Source: Oleispira sp036960605
GTDB lineage: Bacteria; Pseudomonadota; Gammaproteobacteria; Pseudomonadales; Oceanobacteraceae
DNA: 64,000 nt
NCBI GenBank assembly: GCA_036960605.1
Contig: JBALXI010000021.1
Location: 15,147-79,146 of the forward strand
Direction: 5' to 3'
Shown here piece by piece: positions 25,396 to 33,261 of this stretch (the stretch's first letter is position 1; every line of letters begins with the position of its first letter). The translations under genes and the position numbers were made by a program. The notes beneath the pieces are model-generated. The model saw nothing but the letters and a program-made list of their open reading frames with translations. It was not told where the DNA came from and ran no database searches.

Positions 25396-25935
25396 ATGAA
25401 TTTTCCATCTTCTGCATTACGTTCAAGGATAGAGCGACACATTGTTCTCATTATTCCTCTCGTTGCTAGTTTAATCTTCCTTAATCAAATATATCGCCAA
25501 CATGCTCATGATCTTAGTGTATGGAAAGGGGGTGGTATGGGAATGTTTGCTGCACTTGATCGTCCCCGCAGTTCTCGGTTTGTAAAAATATACATTACCG
25601 ATAGTGATAATATTAGAATGCCGGTCATTGCCTATGATGAACTGACGTATCGTATACAAGTAGAGCCCAGTGAAAAAAATTTAGATCGTCTGCTAAGCAA
25701 GATAGTTAATACCCCGTGGCGCTATTCACATCAACGTACACCAATACTTGAAAGACAGAAGGATGGTTCTCATATCGTATTGGGTTATACGCCTAAGCCA
25801 ACGCCTTGGGGTCGTAATGAATTGATTGATATGTCTTCAATTGATATTGAGTATGGCCAAATTTATTTTGATGTTGATACCAAGCTCTTAGAAGGAAAAC
25901 TGATCAAGGAGCGTCACTATGAATTCAGTAAATAA
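25396..25935 (+). CDS. Single-pass membrane protein of unknown function
   Basis: About 179 residues with one N-terminal membrane segment (HIVLIIPLVASLIFLNQIY) and a polar, probably periplasmic domain. The domain contains GGGMGMFAALDRP soon after the membrane segment and a beta-rich body (YITDSDNIRMPV, HIVLGYTPKP). I do not recognise the family. ATG 25396 is used; the preceding TTG is in frame. It overlaps the next gene by 17 nt, so the two are translationally coupled, and its function is probably tied to the HTTM-like membrane protein that follows. Confidence 0.75.
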   Translation: MNFPSSALRSRIERHIVLIIPLVASLIFLNQIYRQHAHDLSVWKGGGMGMFAALDRPRSSRFVKIYITDSDNIRMPVIAYDELTYRIQVEPSEKNLDRLLSKIVNTPWRYSHQRTPILERQKDGSHIVLGYTPKPTPWGRNELIDMSSIDIEYGQIYFDVDTKLLEGKLIKERHYEFSK

Positions 25936-26836
25936 TTTTTTCAATAATATGAACTCTAAATTAGAGCCTGTGTTTAATACGATAGAAGAGCATTTATCTA
26001 AATGGACTCACTTAGAGCTAGTGAGCATGCTAACTCTGATTTTATTGATCTTTCATGGATTCGTCACAGAGAACTTCGATTACCCGGTACAATTATTCTT
26101 TCTAGTCGCCGTCTTTTATCGGCCTGCACTTTCAAACTCATTTGCTTGGGGTGTGGTCGCTATCATGGCCTCTTATGAGGTGATGAATTTTTGGCATCAT
26201 ACTGCAAACCATAAGTTCTTAACGGCCTACTGGACCTGGACACTGTGTATTTCTCACTGGTGCCAATCTGAGCAGCATAAAGAAAGAAATCTAATGATCA
26301 GTGCACGTTTCTTAATTATGCTGACGATGGCAGGAGCTTGTATTCAAAAATTGATTTCGTCTTCTTATATGGATGGCTCTTTTTTTGAGATCACATTATT
26401 AACGCTACCTTCCTTTGAATTTTTACTGCAGTTAATCGGTGTTGATGCATCATTACCTGACTTTACAAAATCTGCAATGGCTGACCTGAGATCGGCATCT
26501 ACGGTTGTTGCCCAGAGTGCCATTTCGATACCAATTGATGCGACCTTTAGTCTGGTTGCGATGGCTATAACGGTTTGGAACTTAGTGATACAGTTTGTAT
26601 TGGAAATATTGTGTTTCTGTCGGAGTGATCGTTTCCAGTTAATATTTCATTGGTTATTCTTATTCTTTATTCAAACAACTTATATTGCAGCCCCTTTTGT
26701 CGGTTTCGGTTTTTTGATTTGTATATGGTGTTACACCATTAGTGCAAAGAGATTTCCGCGGATGTCTTATTTGTATTTGGCGTCTTTGTTGATGATAGTT
26801 GTTTATCAGTCACCTTGGCGACAGGTATTGTTCTAA
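25919..26836 (+). CDS. Polytopic membrane protein, HTTM-like
   Basis: A 305-residue integral membrane protein with about six to eight hydrophobic segments. The segment HHTANHKFLTAYWTW resembles the HTTM (horizontally transferred transmembrane, vitamin-K-carboxylase-like) and DoxX-like families, which carry a conserved H..N..FL..YW pattern. No carboxylase domain is present. It overlaps the gene before by 17 nt and shares a TAATG junction with the DCC protein after it. HTTM-like and DCC proteins are often neighbours, which suggests a membrane redox or modification function. The assignment to HTTM is tentative. Confidence 0.7.
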   Translation: MNSVNNFFNNMNSKLEPVFNTIEEHLSKWTHLELVSMLTLILLIFHGFVTENFDYPVQLFFLVAVFYRPALSNSFAWGVVAIMASYEVMNFWHHTANHKFLTAYWTWTLCISHWCQSEQHKERNLMISARFLIMLTMAGACIQKLISSSYMDGSFFEITLLTLPSFEFLLQLIGVDASLPDFTKSAMADLRSASTVVAQSAISIPIDATFSLVAMAITVWNLVIQFVLEILCFCRSDRFQLIFHWLFLFFIQTTYIAAPFVGFGFLICIWCYTISAKRFPRMSYLYLASLLMIVVYQSPWRQVLF

Positions 26837-27228
26837 TGGATATTGATCAGTTAATTGGCAGTAAAGAAACGACGGTTATTTACGATGGCGATTGCCCATT
26901 TTGTAAAACCTATGTCAAATTTATGCGCTTTAGAGAGACAGTTGGTAGCGTTAATTTACTTGATGCCCGCAGCCAACCCGAATTGGTAAAGGCCTTTAAA
27001 TCTAAAGGTTATGATATTAATAATGGCATGGTTTTTATTATGAATCAGAAAGTACATTATGGGGATGATGCCGTTTTTGCAATGAGTCTATTGAGCACAT
27101 CTGTGGGGGTCTTTAATCGGCTGAATAGTTTTATATTTAGTAAGCCAATATTGGCTAAAACCATTTACCCCGTATTAGTTGTGGGTCGTAAAATAGTTCT
27201 GAAGTTATTACGTAAAACGACTCTCTAG
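26836..27228 (+). CDS. DCC-family (DUF393) thioredoxin-like protein
   Basis: About 130 residues with the defining DGDCPFC motif (Cys20, Cys23) at the N-terminus and a thioredoxin-like fold, ending in HYGDDAVFAMSLLS and a hydrophobic C-terminal half. DCC proteins are predicted thiol-disulfide oxidoreductases. ATG 26836 overlaps the upstream stop codon (TAATG); a longer reading frame from TTG 26815 is less likely. It is last in a coupled trio, so it may supply or accept electrons for the membrane partner. Confidence 0.88.
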   Translation: MDIDQLIGSKETTVIYDGDCPFCKTYVKFMRFRETVGSVNLLDARSQPELVKAFKSKGYDINNGMVFIMNQKVHYGDDAVFAMSLLSTSVGVFNRLNSFIFSKPILAKTIYPVLVVGRKIVLKLLRKTTL

Positions 27229-27248
27229 TAGAATTGATTTTGTAGTCG

Positions 27249-27289
27249 CAATAAAGCTCATCAGAATAATTATTGATGAGCTTTATTGT
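27249..27289. terminator. Bidirectional intrinsic terminator
   Basis: AATAAAGCTCATCA and TGATGAGCTTTATT are perfectly complementary around a 10-nt loop. A/T-rich arms at both ends serve the DCC gene (+) and the GST gene (-), which converge here. Confidence 0.85.
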
Positions 27290-27309
27290 GTAGGAAGTGT
27301 CGAGTTATT

Positions 27310-28161
27310 TTATAAATTAAAATCTTCTTGGCTATGACGTTCCAGTAGTTGCTCTTCAGGTTCCCCCCAAGCACGATTTACCATTTTTCCACGCTTAACC
27401 GCAGGACGTTTTGCAATGGCTTCAGCCCAGCGCACAACATTTTTGTAAGATGTAACCTCTAAAAATTCAGCTGCATCGTATAAATCCCCTAATACTAATG
27501 AACCATACCAAGGCCAGATTGCCATGTCGGCAATGGTGTAGTCTTCGCCGCTAATATAAGTATTATCCGCTAGCTGCTTGTCTAAGACATCGAGCTGACG
27601 CTTCACTTCCATGGCATAACGATTAATTGGGTATTCTAATTTTTCCGGTGCGTAAGCATAGAAGTGACCGAAGCCACCGCCTAAGAAAGGTGCGCTGCCC
27701 ATCTGCCAAAATAACCAAGACAATACTTCTGCTTTCTTTGCGTCTTGTGGCAAAAAGCTATCAAACTTTTCTGCCAAGTGAATCAAGATTGCGCCGGATT
27801 CAAAGATGCGGACGGGTTGTTCACCAGATTCAATACCTGAGTTATCAATCAAGGCAGGGATTTTAGAGTTAGGGTTAATATCGACAAAGCCCGAACCGAA
27901 CTGATCACCTTCCATAATGTTAATCGGATACGCATCGTACTCAGCAGCGTCGATGCCTTTCTCAATCAGCTCTTCTAACATAATGGTGACTTTAACGCCG
28001 TTGGGGGTCGCTAAAGAATGCAGCTGGAAAGGGTGCTTACCAAAAGGTAATGTTTGCTCGTGAGTAGCCCCCGAGGTTGGGCGATTGATATTGGCGAACT
28101 CACCGCCAGTTTTTTCGGCTTGCCATACTGCTGGAGGTATATAATCTGAGGTCTTGCTCAT
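27310..28161 (-). CDS. yghU: Glutathione S-transferase family protein, YghU/YfcG (Nu) type
   Basis: A 283-residue cytoplasmic GST with the long N-terminal extension of YghU: FANINRPTSGATHEQTLP, then GKHPFQLHSLATPNGVKVTIMLEEL and NPNSKIPAL of the thioredoxin domain. The helical domain has FLGGGFGHFYAYAP and YTIADMAIWPWYG. Nu-class enzymes act as disulfide-bond reductases using two glutathiones rather than as classical conjugating transferases. It stands alone, upstream of a bidirectional terminator. The match to the family along the whole length is strong. Confidence 0.94.
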   Translation of the reverse strand: MSKTSDYIPPAVWQAEKTGGEFANINRPTSGATHEQTLPFGKHPFQLHSLATPNGVKVTIMLEELIEKGIDAAEYDAYPINIMEGDQFGSGFVDINPNSKIPALIDNSGIESGEQPVRIFESGAILIHLAEKFDSFLPQDAKKAEVLSWLFWQMGSAPFLGGGFGHFYAYAPEKLEYPINRYAMEVKRQLDVLDKQLADNTYISGEDYTIADMAIWPWYGSLVLGDLYDAAEFLEVTSYKNVVRWAEAIAKRPAVKRGKMVNRAWGEPEEQLLERHSQEDFNL

Positions 28162-28284
28162 AAGTTCTAATCCTAAGGCTGCGTTACTGTATTAACTAAC
28201 AGACTAGCCTAGAACTTAAAGCGCTGAATAGGGGATATTACGGATTAAGCTATCCCACTGCTGGAACATTACTTTTTGTGAGGC

Positions 28285-28746
28285 CTATGTTTTTTTGAAT
28301 CGAGCTAAATAGCGATCCAACGCATTGGCAAACGTTTGCTTATCTTTGGCATTCATTGCGGCCTGGCCAGCGCTATGCTCACCTGAGCTGCGCATGGTAT
28401 CCATAAAATCACGCATATTGAGTTTCTGTTTGATATTGGTTTTGTCAAAAATATCACCGCGCGCGGTAATAACCTGGGCGCCTTTTTCAATGAGTTCAGC
28501 CGCTAAAGGAATATCAGAGGTAATGACTAAATCATCCTTGTTCACTTCGGCAACAATATAGTCATCAGCCACATCAAAGCCCGATTCTACTTGAATGCTT
28601 TTAATCCAAGGGGAAGGCGGCACTTTAAGGAAATGATTGGCGACTAAAATCAGGGGGATTTCTTTGCGGTTAGCGGCTTTAAATAATGTTTCTTTAATGG
28701 CGTTAGGGCAGGCGTCAGCGTCTACCCAGATAGTATTTTGTGTCAT
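28285..28746 (-). CDS. yaiI: YaiI/YqxD family protein (UPF0178)
   Basis: A 153-residue PIN-like-fold family protein of unproven function. The family start IWVDADACPN is present, then DDYIVAEVNKDDLVITSDIPLAAE and GARGD-like features (VITARGDIFD), ending in ANALDRYLAR. The conserved acidic residues suggest metal-dependent nuclease chemistry, but no activity is established to my knowledge. It ends the segment after the CPA2 antiporter gene on the same strand (12 bp apart), so the two are probably co-transcribed. Confidence 0.93.
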   Translation of the reverse strand: MTQNTIWVDADACPNAIKETLFKAANRKEIPLILVANHFLKVPPSPWIKSIQVESGFDVADDYIVAEVNKDDLVITSDIPLAAELIEKGAQVITARGDIFDKTNIKQKLNMRDFMDTMRSSGEHSAGQAAMNAKDKQTFANALDRYLARFKKT

Positions 28747-28758
28747 TGTTTTATAATC

Positions 28759-30345
28759 TTAAATAGCTCGTTTAGTTTGGCTGTCTTGCTCTAATAGATG
28801 CAAGCTTTCTTCAGCGAAACCGGTACCGGCTTCTACGTAATAGTTAAAGACGTTATCGATTCCCATCGCCATGAGTTTTTCACGTTCATCTTCGTAGCGC
28901 GCTATCGCGGCGATATGACCGGTATAACCGCTGAGTTTGAGCTGCACCGTAATGTCGTGAATATCGGTTACTGCAGGCATCGCCAGCATAATCAGCTTGA
29001 TGTGCCAAAGCTCACGAGTTTCCCAGAAATCGGCATCTTCGGCGTCGCCTAAAATGATGTGGCGGCCTTCGTCTCGGTGTCGGCGAACCTTATCAATATC
29101 TGATTCTACGCCCCACACTTTATCGTCGAGCTGGGCATGAAGAACATCGTATGAACTACGCCCAACACGGCCCATTCCTATGATTAAAATTTCAGCGCTT
29201 TTAAGTTGTTCTTGGTAGGCCGGTATCGGTTGCTCTCTTTCGAAATACTTAACCCAGTTCCTGGCGTAGGCATAAGCCGTGTGCGCGTAGTTGTAAAAGA
29301 TGCTGGTAAAGACGAATGAGATACTCACGGCGAGGGCGATGATCACTAGCCAGTCTTTATCGAGCCAGCCATTTTGAACGCACAAGGCGGCCACGATTAA
29401 GCCAAACTCACTGTAGTTGGTCAGTACCATACTGCCGAGAAACATATTACGACCAGCAACCCCAAGAGCGGCTAAAATATGGAACAGTAATACGCCTTTG
29501 ATAATCAATATGAAACTGACGACTGCCAGCGCGGGCATCATCTCGAAAGTGGGTAATGCGGTAAAACCGATGGATAAAAAGAAGCCGATTAAGAAGAGGT
29601 CTTTGAAACTTAATAATGATTTTGCTAATTCTGCTGACTTGGTATGTTGGCTTAATAATAGGCCAACGATCAAGGCACCTAAGTCACCCTTCATATTCAC
29701 TAATTCAAATAATTCATAGCCCCCTAATGCCAAGAATATGCCGATTAAGGGTAATAATTCACCGTGGCCACTCATGTTTAGAATGCGGTTTAAGAGCGGA
29801 CGCGCGGGCCAAAGAAGTAGCAAAACCAAAGCGTATAAAGAAGGTATCTTACCGGTAGCGATGACTAAGAAAGCCACGGCGACAATGTCCTGCATCACGA
29901 GAATGCCGACCGCCAGTTTACCGTGGCGAGCTTTCATTTCATTTTTGTCTTCTAACAGCTTAACAATACATACGGTGCTGCTAAAACTAAGCGCAAAGCT
30001 GATTAAGGCAAGGGCAGGCCAGTCAAGGTCGACAAAATAGCTGATCCCTAATAACGCAAAACCTTTCAATAACAGTGCGCCCACAATCACCCAAGACAGC
30101 ATGTGTAAACTGGTGCCTGCCCATACTGAGGTTTTCAATAAACTCTGGGCATTCACCTTCAGGCCAATGGTAAATAGCATCAAGGTGATACCGATGTTGG
30201 CCAAGGTTTCTAAATTAGCATGCGGGGTTACCCCATAAGCATGTAGACCAAAGCCAGCGGCTAAATAACCGATTAGAGGCGGAAGATTGATTTGCTTTGC
30301 GATAAAGCCGCAAATGAAAGCAATAAGAATCCAGAGAAAATCCAT
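28759..30345 (-). CDS. CPA2-family cation:proton antiporter with TrkA-N domain (KefB/YbaL-like)
   Basis: A 528-residue inner-membrane protein. About twelve to thirteen helices of the Na+/H+ exchanger (CPA2) domain span residues ~1-380, with LIGYLAAGFGLH, GLKVNAQSLL and LSFSSTVCIVKLLEDKNE. A cytosolic Rossmann RCK/TrkA-N domain follows from about 390 (LIIGMGRVGRSSYDVL). Such proteins exchange K+ or Na+ for protons under nucleotide or glutathione-adduct control. There is no adjacent KefG/KefF-like subunit, and the RCK C-lobe is short, so it is closer to YbaL-like proteins than to true KefB/KefC. Confidence 0.9.
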   Translation of the reverse strand: MDFLWILIAFICGFIAKQINLPPLIGYLAAGFGLHAYGVTPHANLETLANIGITLMLFTIGLKVNAQSLLKTSVWAGTSLHMLSWVIVGALLLKGFALLGISYFVDLDWPALALISFALSFSSTVCIVKLLEDKNEMKARHGKLAVGILVMQDIVAVAFLVIATGKIPSLYALVLLLLWPARPLLNRILNMSGHGELLPLIGIFLALGGYELFELVNMKGDLGALIVGLLLSQHTKSAELAKSLLSFKDLFLIGFFLSIGFTALPTFEMMPALAVVSFILIIKGVLLFHILAALGVAGRNMFLGSMVLTNYSEFGLIVAALCVQNGWLDKDWLVIIALAVSISFVFTSIFYNYAHTAYAYARNWVKYFEREQPIPAYQEQLKSAEILIIGMGRVGRSSYDVLHAQLDDKVWGVESDIDKVRRHRDEGRHIILGDAEDADFWETRELWHIKLIMLAMPAVTDIHDITVQLKLSGYTGHIAAIARYEDEREKLMAMGIDNVFNYYVEAGTGFAEESLHLLEQDSQTKRAI

Positions 30346-30573
30346 GAATAGCAGCTCAAATATAAGGTGTAAATGATGGGTGAAAGTGTAGCACGTTAGC
30401 GCTTATTCCTTGATAGTTATAGATCAACCTTATAAAAAGTAAGACTATAGAGTGTGAATTTTTGTAGCTTTTATTCAGCAATGATACATGTTGGATGCAA
30501 AGCCCTTTATAGCCCTGTATTATGCGCGCCATAAATCAAATGTGATCATCAATCATGAGTGCAGAATCAAATT

Positions 30574-31902
30574 ATGACGAATCCAGCTAAACCGGTTACC
30601 AATACTCTGTTAAAGCAAGCTCATACCAATATGCCAATGGGCGTTGCCGATAGCTATCGCTATTGGGGTGAAGACAATACTGTATTTGTTAAAAGCAGCG
30701 AAGGTTGCACCATTACTGATGCTGATGATCAGACGTTTACTGATTTCCGCTTGGCTTATGGTCCGATTATCTTGGGCTATCGCGATACTCGCGTCGACCA
30801 AGAAGTGATTAAAGCGATTACTGAACGCGGTACTATTTCTGGTTTCTCTACCGATCTTGATTCAGAAGTGATCGAGCTGATTAAGCAGATGTGTCCAAAC
30901 ATCGAAAAGATGCGCTTTGCTAATTCCGGTACCGAAGCGGTGATTGGTGCTGTGCGTACGGCGCGTGGATTTACCGGGCGTAATAAAATCGTTGTGGTTG
31001 AAGGCGGTTTCCACGGTCTGTATGACGAAATGATGTGGAAATCCGATGTCGACAACTGGGATGCTGATTCCGGTCAAGCCCCTGAAATTGCGTCTTTTGG
31101 TGTCGGTATTCCAGAAGCGAGCCGCGAGCACTTAGAAACAGTGCCGCTGAATAGCTTCGAAGCGATTGATGCTGTTTTCGCTCGTGTGGGTGATGATATT
31201 GCGGCGATCGTGATTGAGCCGATCTTAGGCAACTGCGGCAGCATCGCGTCAAGCCAAGAGTACATGCAGAAGCTGCGTGACATGTGTGATGCCAATGGCA
31301 CCTTACTGATCATGGATGAAGTGAAAACAGGCTTCCGTGTCGCCAAAGGTGGTGCACAAGAGCTATACGGCATTAAGGCTGATTTAACCACGTACGCGAA
31401 AGCGATGGGTAATGGTTATCCTGTGGCGGCTTTTGGTGGTCGTGCGGATGTGATGGATGTTATTAGTTTTAGCAGTAAAGGCGTGACTCATGGTGGTACG
31501 TATACCGCTAATATGATCGCGTTAAGTGCTGCCAAAGCGACACTGACCATACTCAACGAAACTGACGCTTATGCAACGATCAACAAGGTGGGTGCAGAGA
31601 TTCAGCAGGTACTTTCGCGTGTTTTCACTAAACATGGCATAGAGCATCGCTTTGCCGGCCCTGATTCGATGTTTGGTATTCACTTTGGTGATTTGGTACC
31701 GACTAACTACCGTGATTGGAAACAAACGGATAGTGAGCTGTATACAGCGTTTGCTATGAACCTGATTAAGCATGGCATCATGTTAGAACCTGATTCTCGT
31801 GAACCTTGGTTTATTTGTGAAGCGCATAAAACTGTGGATTTGGCTTGGTTGGAAGAGATTGCTGATCGTTCTATGGCAGAAGCGATTGCCGCTAAAGCCT
31901 GA
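30574..31902 (+). CDS. Class III aminotransferase, glutamate-1-semialdehyde aminomutase-like
   Basis: About 442 residues, a PLP-dependent fold-type I enzyme. MRFANSGTEAVIGAVRTARGFTGR, DEVKTGFRVAKGGAQ and the lysine in TYAKAMGNGYPVAAFGG resemble HemL, but the true hemL is elsewhere in this window (52641-53942) and this protein is more diverged. It therefore probably acts on another amino or keto substrate. An ATG at 30574 is used; an in-frame GTG at 30559 is possible. It is divergent from the antiporter gene and convergent with the cNMP-binding gene. The substrate is unknown. Confidence 0.85.
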   Translation: MTNPAKPVTNTLLKQAHTNMPMGVADSYRYWGEDNTVFVKSSEGCTITDADDQTFTDFRLAYGPIILGYRDTRVDQEVIKAITERGTISGFSTDLDSEVIELIKQMCPNIEKMRFANSGTEAVIGAVRTARGFTGRNKIVVVEGGFHGLYDEMMWKSDVDNWDADSGQAPEIASFGVGIPEASREHLETVPLNSFEAIDAVFARVGDDIAAIVIEPILGNCGSIASSQEYMQKLRDMCDANGTLLIMDEVKTGFRVAKGGAQELYGIKADLTTYAKAMGNGYPVAAFGGRADVMDVISFSSKGVTHGGTYTANMIALSAAKATLTILNETDAYATINKVGAEIQQVLSRVFTKHGIEHRFAGPDSMFGIHFGDLVPTNYRDWKQTDSELYTAFAMNLIKHGIMLEPDSREPWFICEAHKTVDLAWLEEIADRSMAEAIAAKA

Positions 31903-31920
31903 TTATTTGATTGTTTAAAC

Positions 31921-31949
31921 AAAGACTAGGTAAAGAAGCCTAGTCCTTT
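31921..31949. terminator. Bidirectional hairpin between convergent genes
   Basis: GACTAGG (31924-31930) pairs with CCTAGTC (31939-31945), flanked by AAA and CTTT, between the aminotransferase and the cNMP-binding gene. Confidence 0.65.
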
Positions 31950-31973
31950 GGGGTTTATTATTTAGCCGTCGAT

Positions 31974-32774
31974 TTACTTCTGCTGTTCAATCAACTGTTG
32001 GTTGAGGGCAATAATTCGGCGTGCTAAATTCTCGATCAAGTTTACCGCGGCTTTAGGCTGGGCTTCAATCAAGTGAACGAAGTCATTTTGCGGAACCGCC
32101 ATAATGGTGCAAGGCGTTCGTGCCTGAACCGTGGCGGAACGTTTCTCGCCAGTAAAAACGGCCATCGCGCCAAATACTTCATCTTCGCCTATTTCGCCTA
32201 CTTTAATGCTATCGGCAAACACATCGGCTTCACCGCTGATGATTGTATAAACGTGCTCGGCTTCATCACCTTCTTTAATGATGACATCACCTGGCTGACA
32301 ATTTTGAAAACCCGCGATAGTTTTTGTTTGTGCTTTGCTGATTTGTGCCAGATGATTCAGCAGAAGGCTGTTCTGACACATTAAGAAATGGCTCCAATAA
32401 TGCTGACGGCGCTTATCGCTATAAACGTGGCGTAAGAAAGCATCACGATCAATCAACTGCACTTCTACGAACTCATCGGCGCGGTAAGTTGGGCACGGTA
32501 GATCGAAAGCACGATTAAAGCCCACTAAATCGCCTTCATCAAAGCTGACGATATTTTGCCCTTCGTGGGTCATGTGGATCATGCCGTCAGTGATTAGGAA
32601 GAGCTGGTTACTATCGAAGTGCTGGTAAAGGTCATCTACGTTTTCAAGAGATAGCGGGTCTTGCTCCAATGGGAAACCATCCAACAGACCTTTCGTCAGC
32701 TGCTGCATGCGTGCATAGAGTGTTTCCATAGCTTCATGCGGTTTACCCGGTAGGTACATAGACATCTCCAACAT
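31974..32774 (-). CDS. Cyclic-nucleotide-binding domain protein without output domain
   Basis: 266 residues. The C-terminal cNMP-binding fold (about 135-255) shows PGDVIIKEGDEAEHVYTIISGEADVF and GEIGEDEVFGAMAVFTGEKRSATVQA. The N-terminal half contains a second, degenerate jelly-roll (LFLITDGMIHM, SFDEGDLVGFNRAF). There is no Crp-type helix-turn-helix, so this is not a transcription factor by itself; it may sense a nucleotide and act through a partner. The phosphate-binding cassette lacks the canonical RSA context of Crp (EKRSATVQA retains RSA). The pentapeptide-repeat gene lies upstream on the same strand. Confidence 0.85.
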   Translation of the reverse strand: MLEMSMYLPGKPHEAMETLYARMQQLTKGLLDGFPLEQDPLSLENVDDLYQHFDSNQLFLITDGMIHMTHEGQNIVSFDEGDLVGFNRAFDLPCPTYRADEFVEVQLIDRDAFLRHVYSDKRRQHYWSHFLMCQNSLLLNHLAQISKAQTKTIAGFQNCQPGDVIIKEGDEAEHVYTIISGEADVFADSIKVGEIGEDEVFGAMAVFTGEKRSATVQARTPCTIMAVPQNDFVHLIEAQPKAAVNLIENLARRIIALNQQLIEQQK

Positions 32775-32835
32775 TATAGTTTTTTTAGCTGTTACTGAAA
32801 GATACCGATAATACCCTTATTTTTAAAGGACATAT

Positions 32836-33186
32836 CTAACTTTTATTGTAAACGTGACGCAATCGCGTACCCATAGTGACAGATAATTGAATCTCTTCTG
32901 GGCTTAATTCAGCCGGGAAGTAACAACCGCTGATTTTGGCATCCGCTAAAGAGGCGCCATCGAGGTTGCAGCCACGAAAATCAATACCGCGTAAGTCTGC
33001 GCCACGAAAGTAAGTATCTTCTAAATCCATATTACTAATCGCTAAATTACGAAGATCCAAGCCGCGCAGGTCACAGCCGGCTAATTTACAGTCTTGCCCC
33101 TGAGCTCGAGCCTGATTGAATCCAGTAACATCATCGTTTCTTAATAATTGATAAAGTGGATCATCACTGATTATGGGGCCATTCAT
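32836..33186 (-). CDS. Pentapeptide-repeat protein
   Basis: About 116 residues. The central part has consecutive A(D/N)LxX-type repeats (CDLRGLDLRNLAISNMDL, then ADLRGIDFRGCNLDGASL) forming a short right-handed quadrilateral helix. A capped C-terminus ends FPAELSPEEIQLSVTMGTRLRH. ATG 33186 is chosen because AAGGA lies 8 nt upstream; a TTG at 33228 is less likely. Function is unknown; the family includes both DNA-mimic and structural proteins, and this protein is too short for a gyrase-type mimic. It is divergent from polB. Confidence 0.85.
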   Translation of the reverse strand: MNGPIISDDPLYQLLRNDDVTGFNQARAQGQDCKLAGCDLRGLDLRNLAISNMDLEDTYFRGADLRGIDFRGCNLDGASLADAKISGCYFPAELSPEEIQLSVTMGTRLRHVYNKS

Positions 33187-33261
33187 TGCTATATCCTTCA
33201 GGCTTGTTACATTGCGGCGTATTTTCAACTTTAGTATAGACCTTAAAATAGATTGTAATTA

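Noticed and set aside
30555..30590. An 11-codon reading frame (ATG AGT GCA ...) overlapping the start of the aminotransferase, possibly a leader peptide
   Set aside because: It has no clear ribosome site and no attenuator-like hairpin or codon run, so chance is as likely.
33187..33261. LexA box before polB, as in E. coli
   Set aside because: No CTG-N10-CAG dyad is present in the gap.
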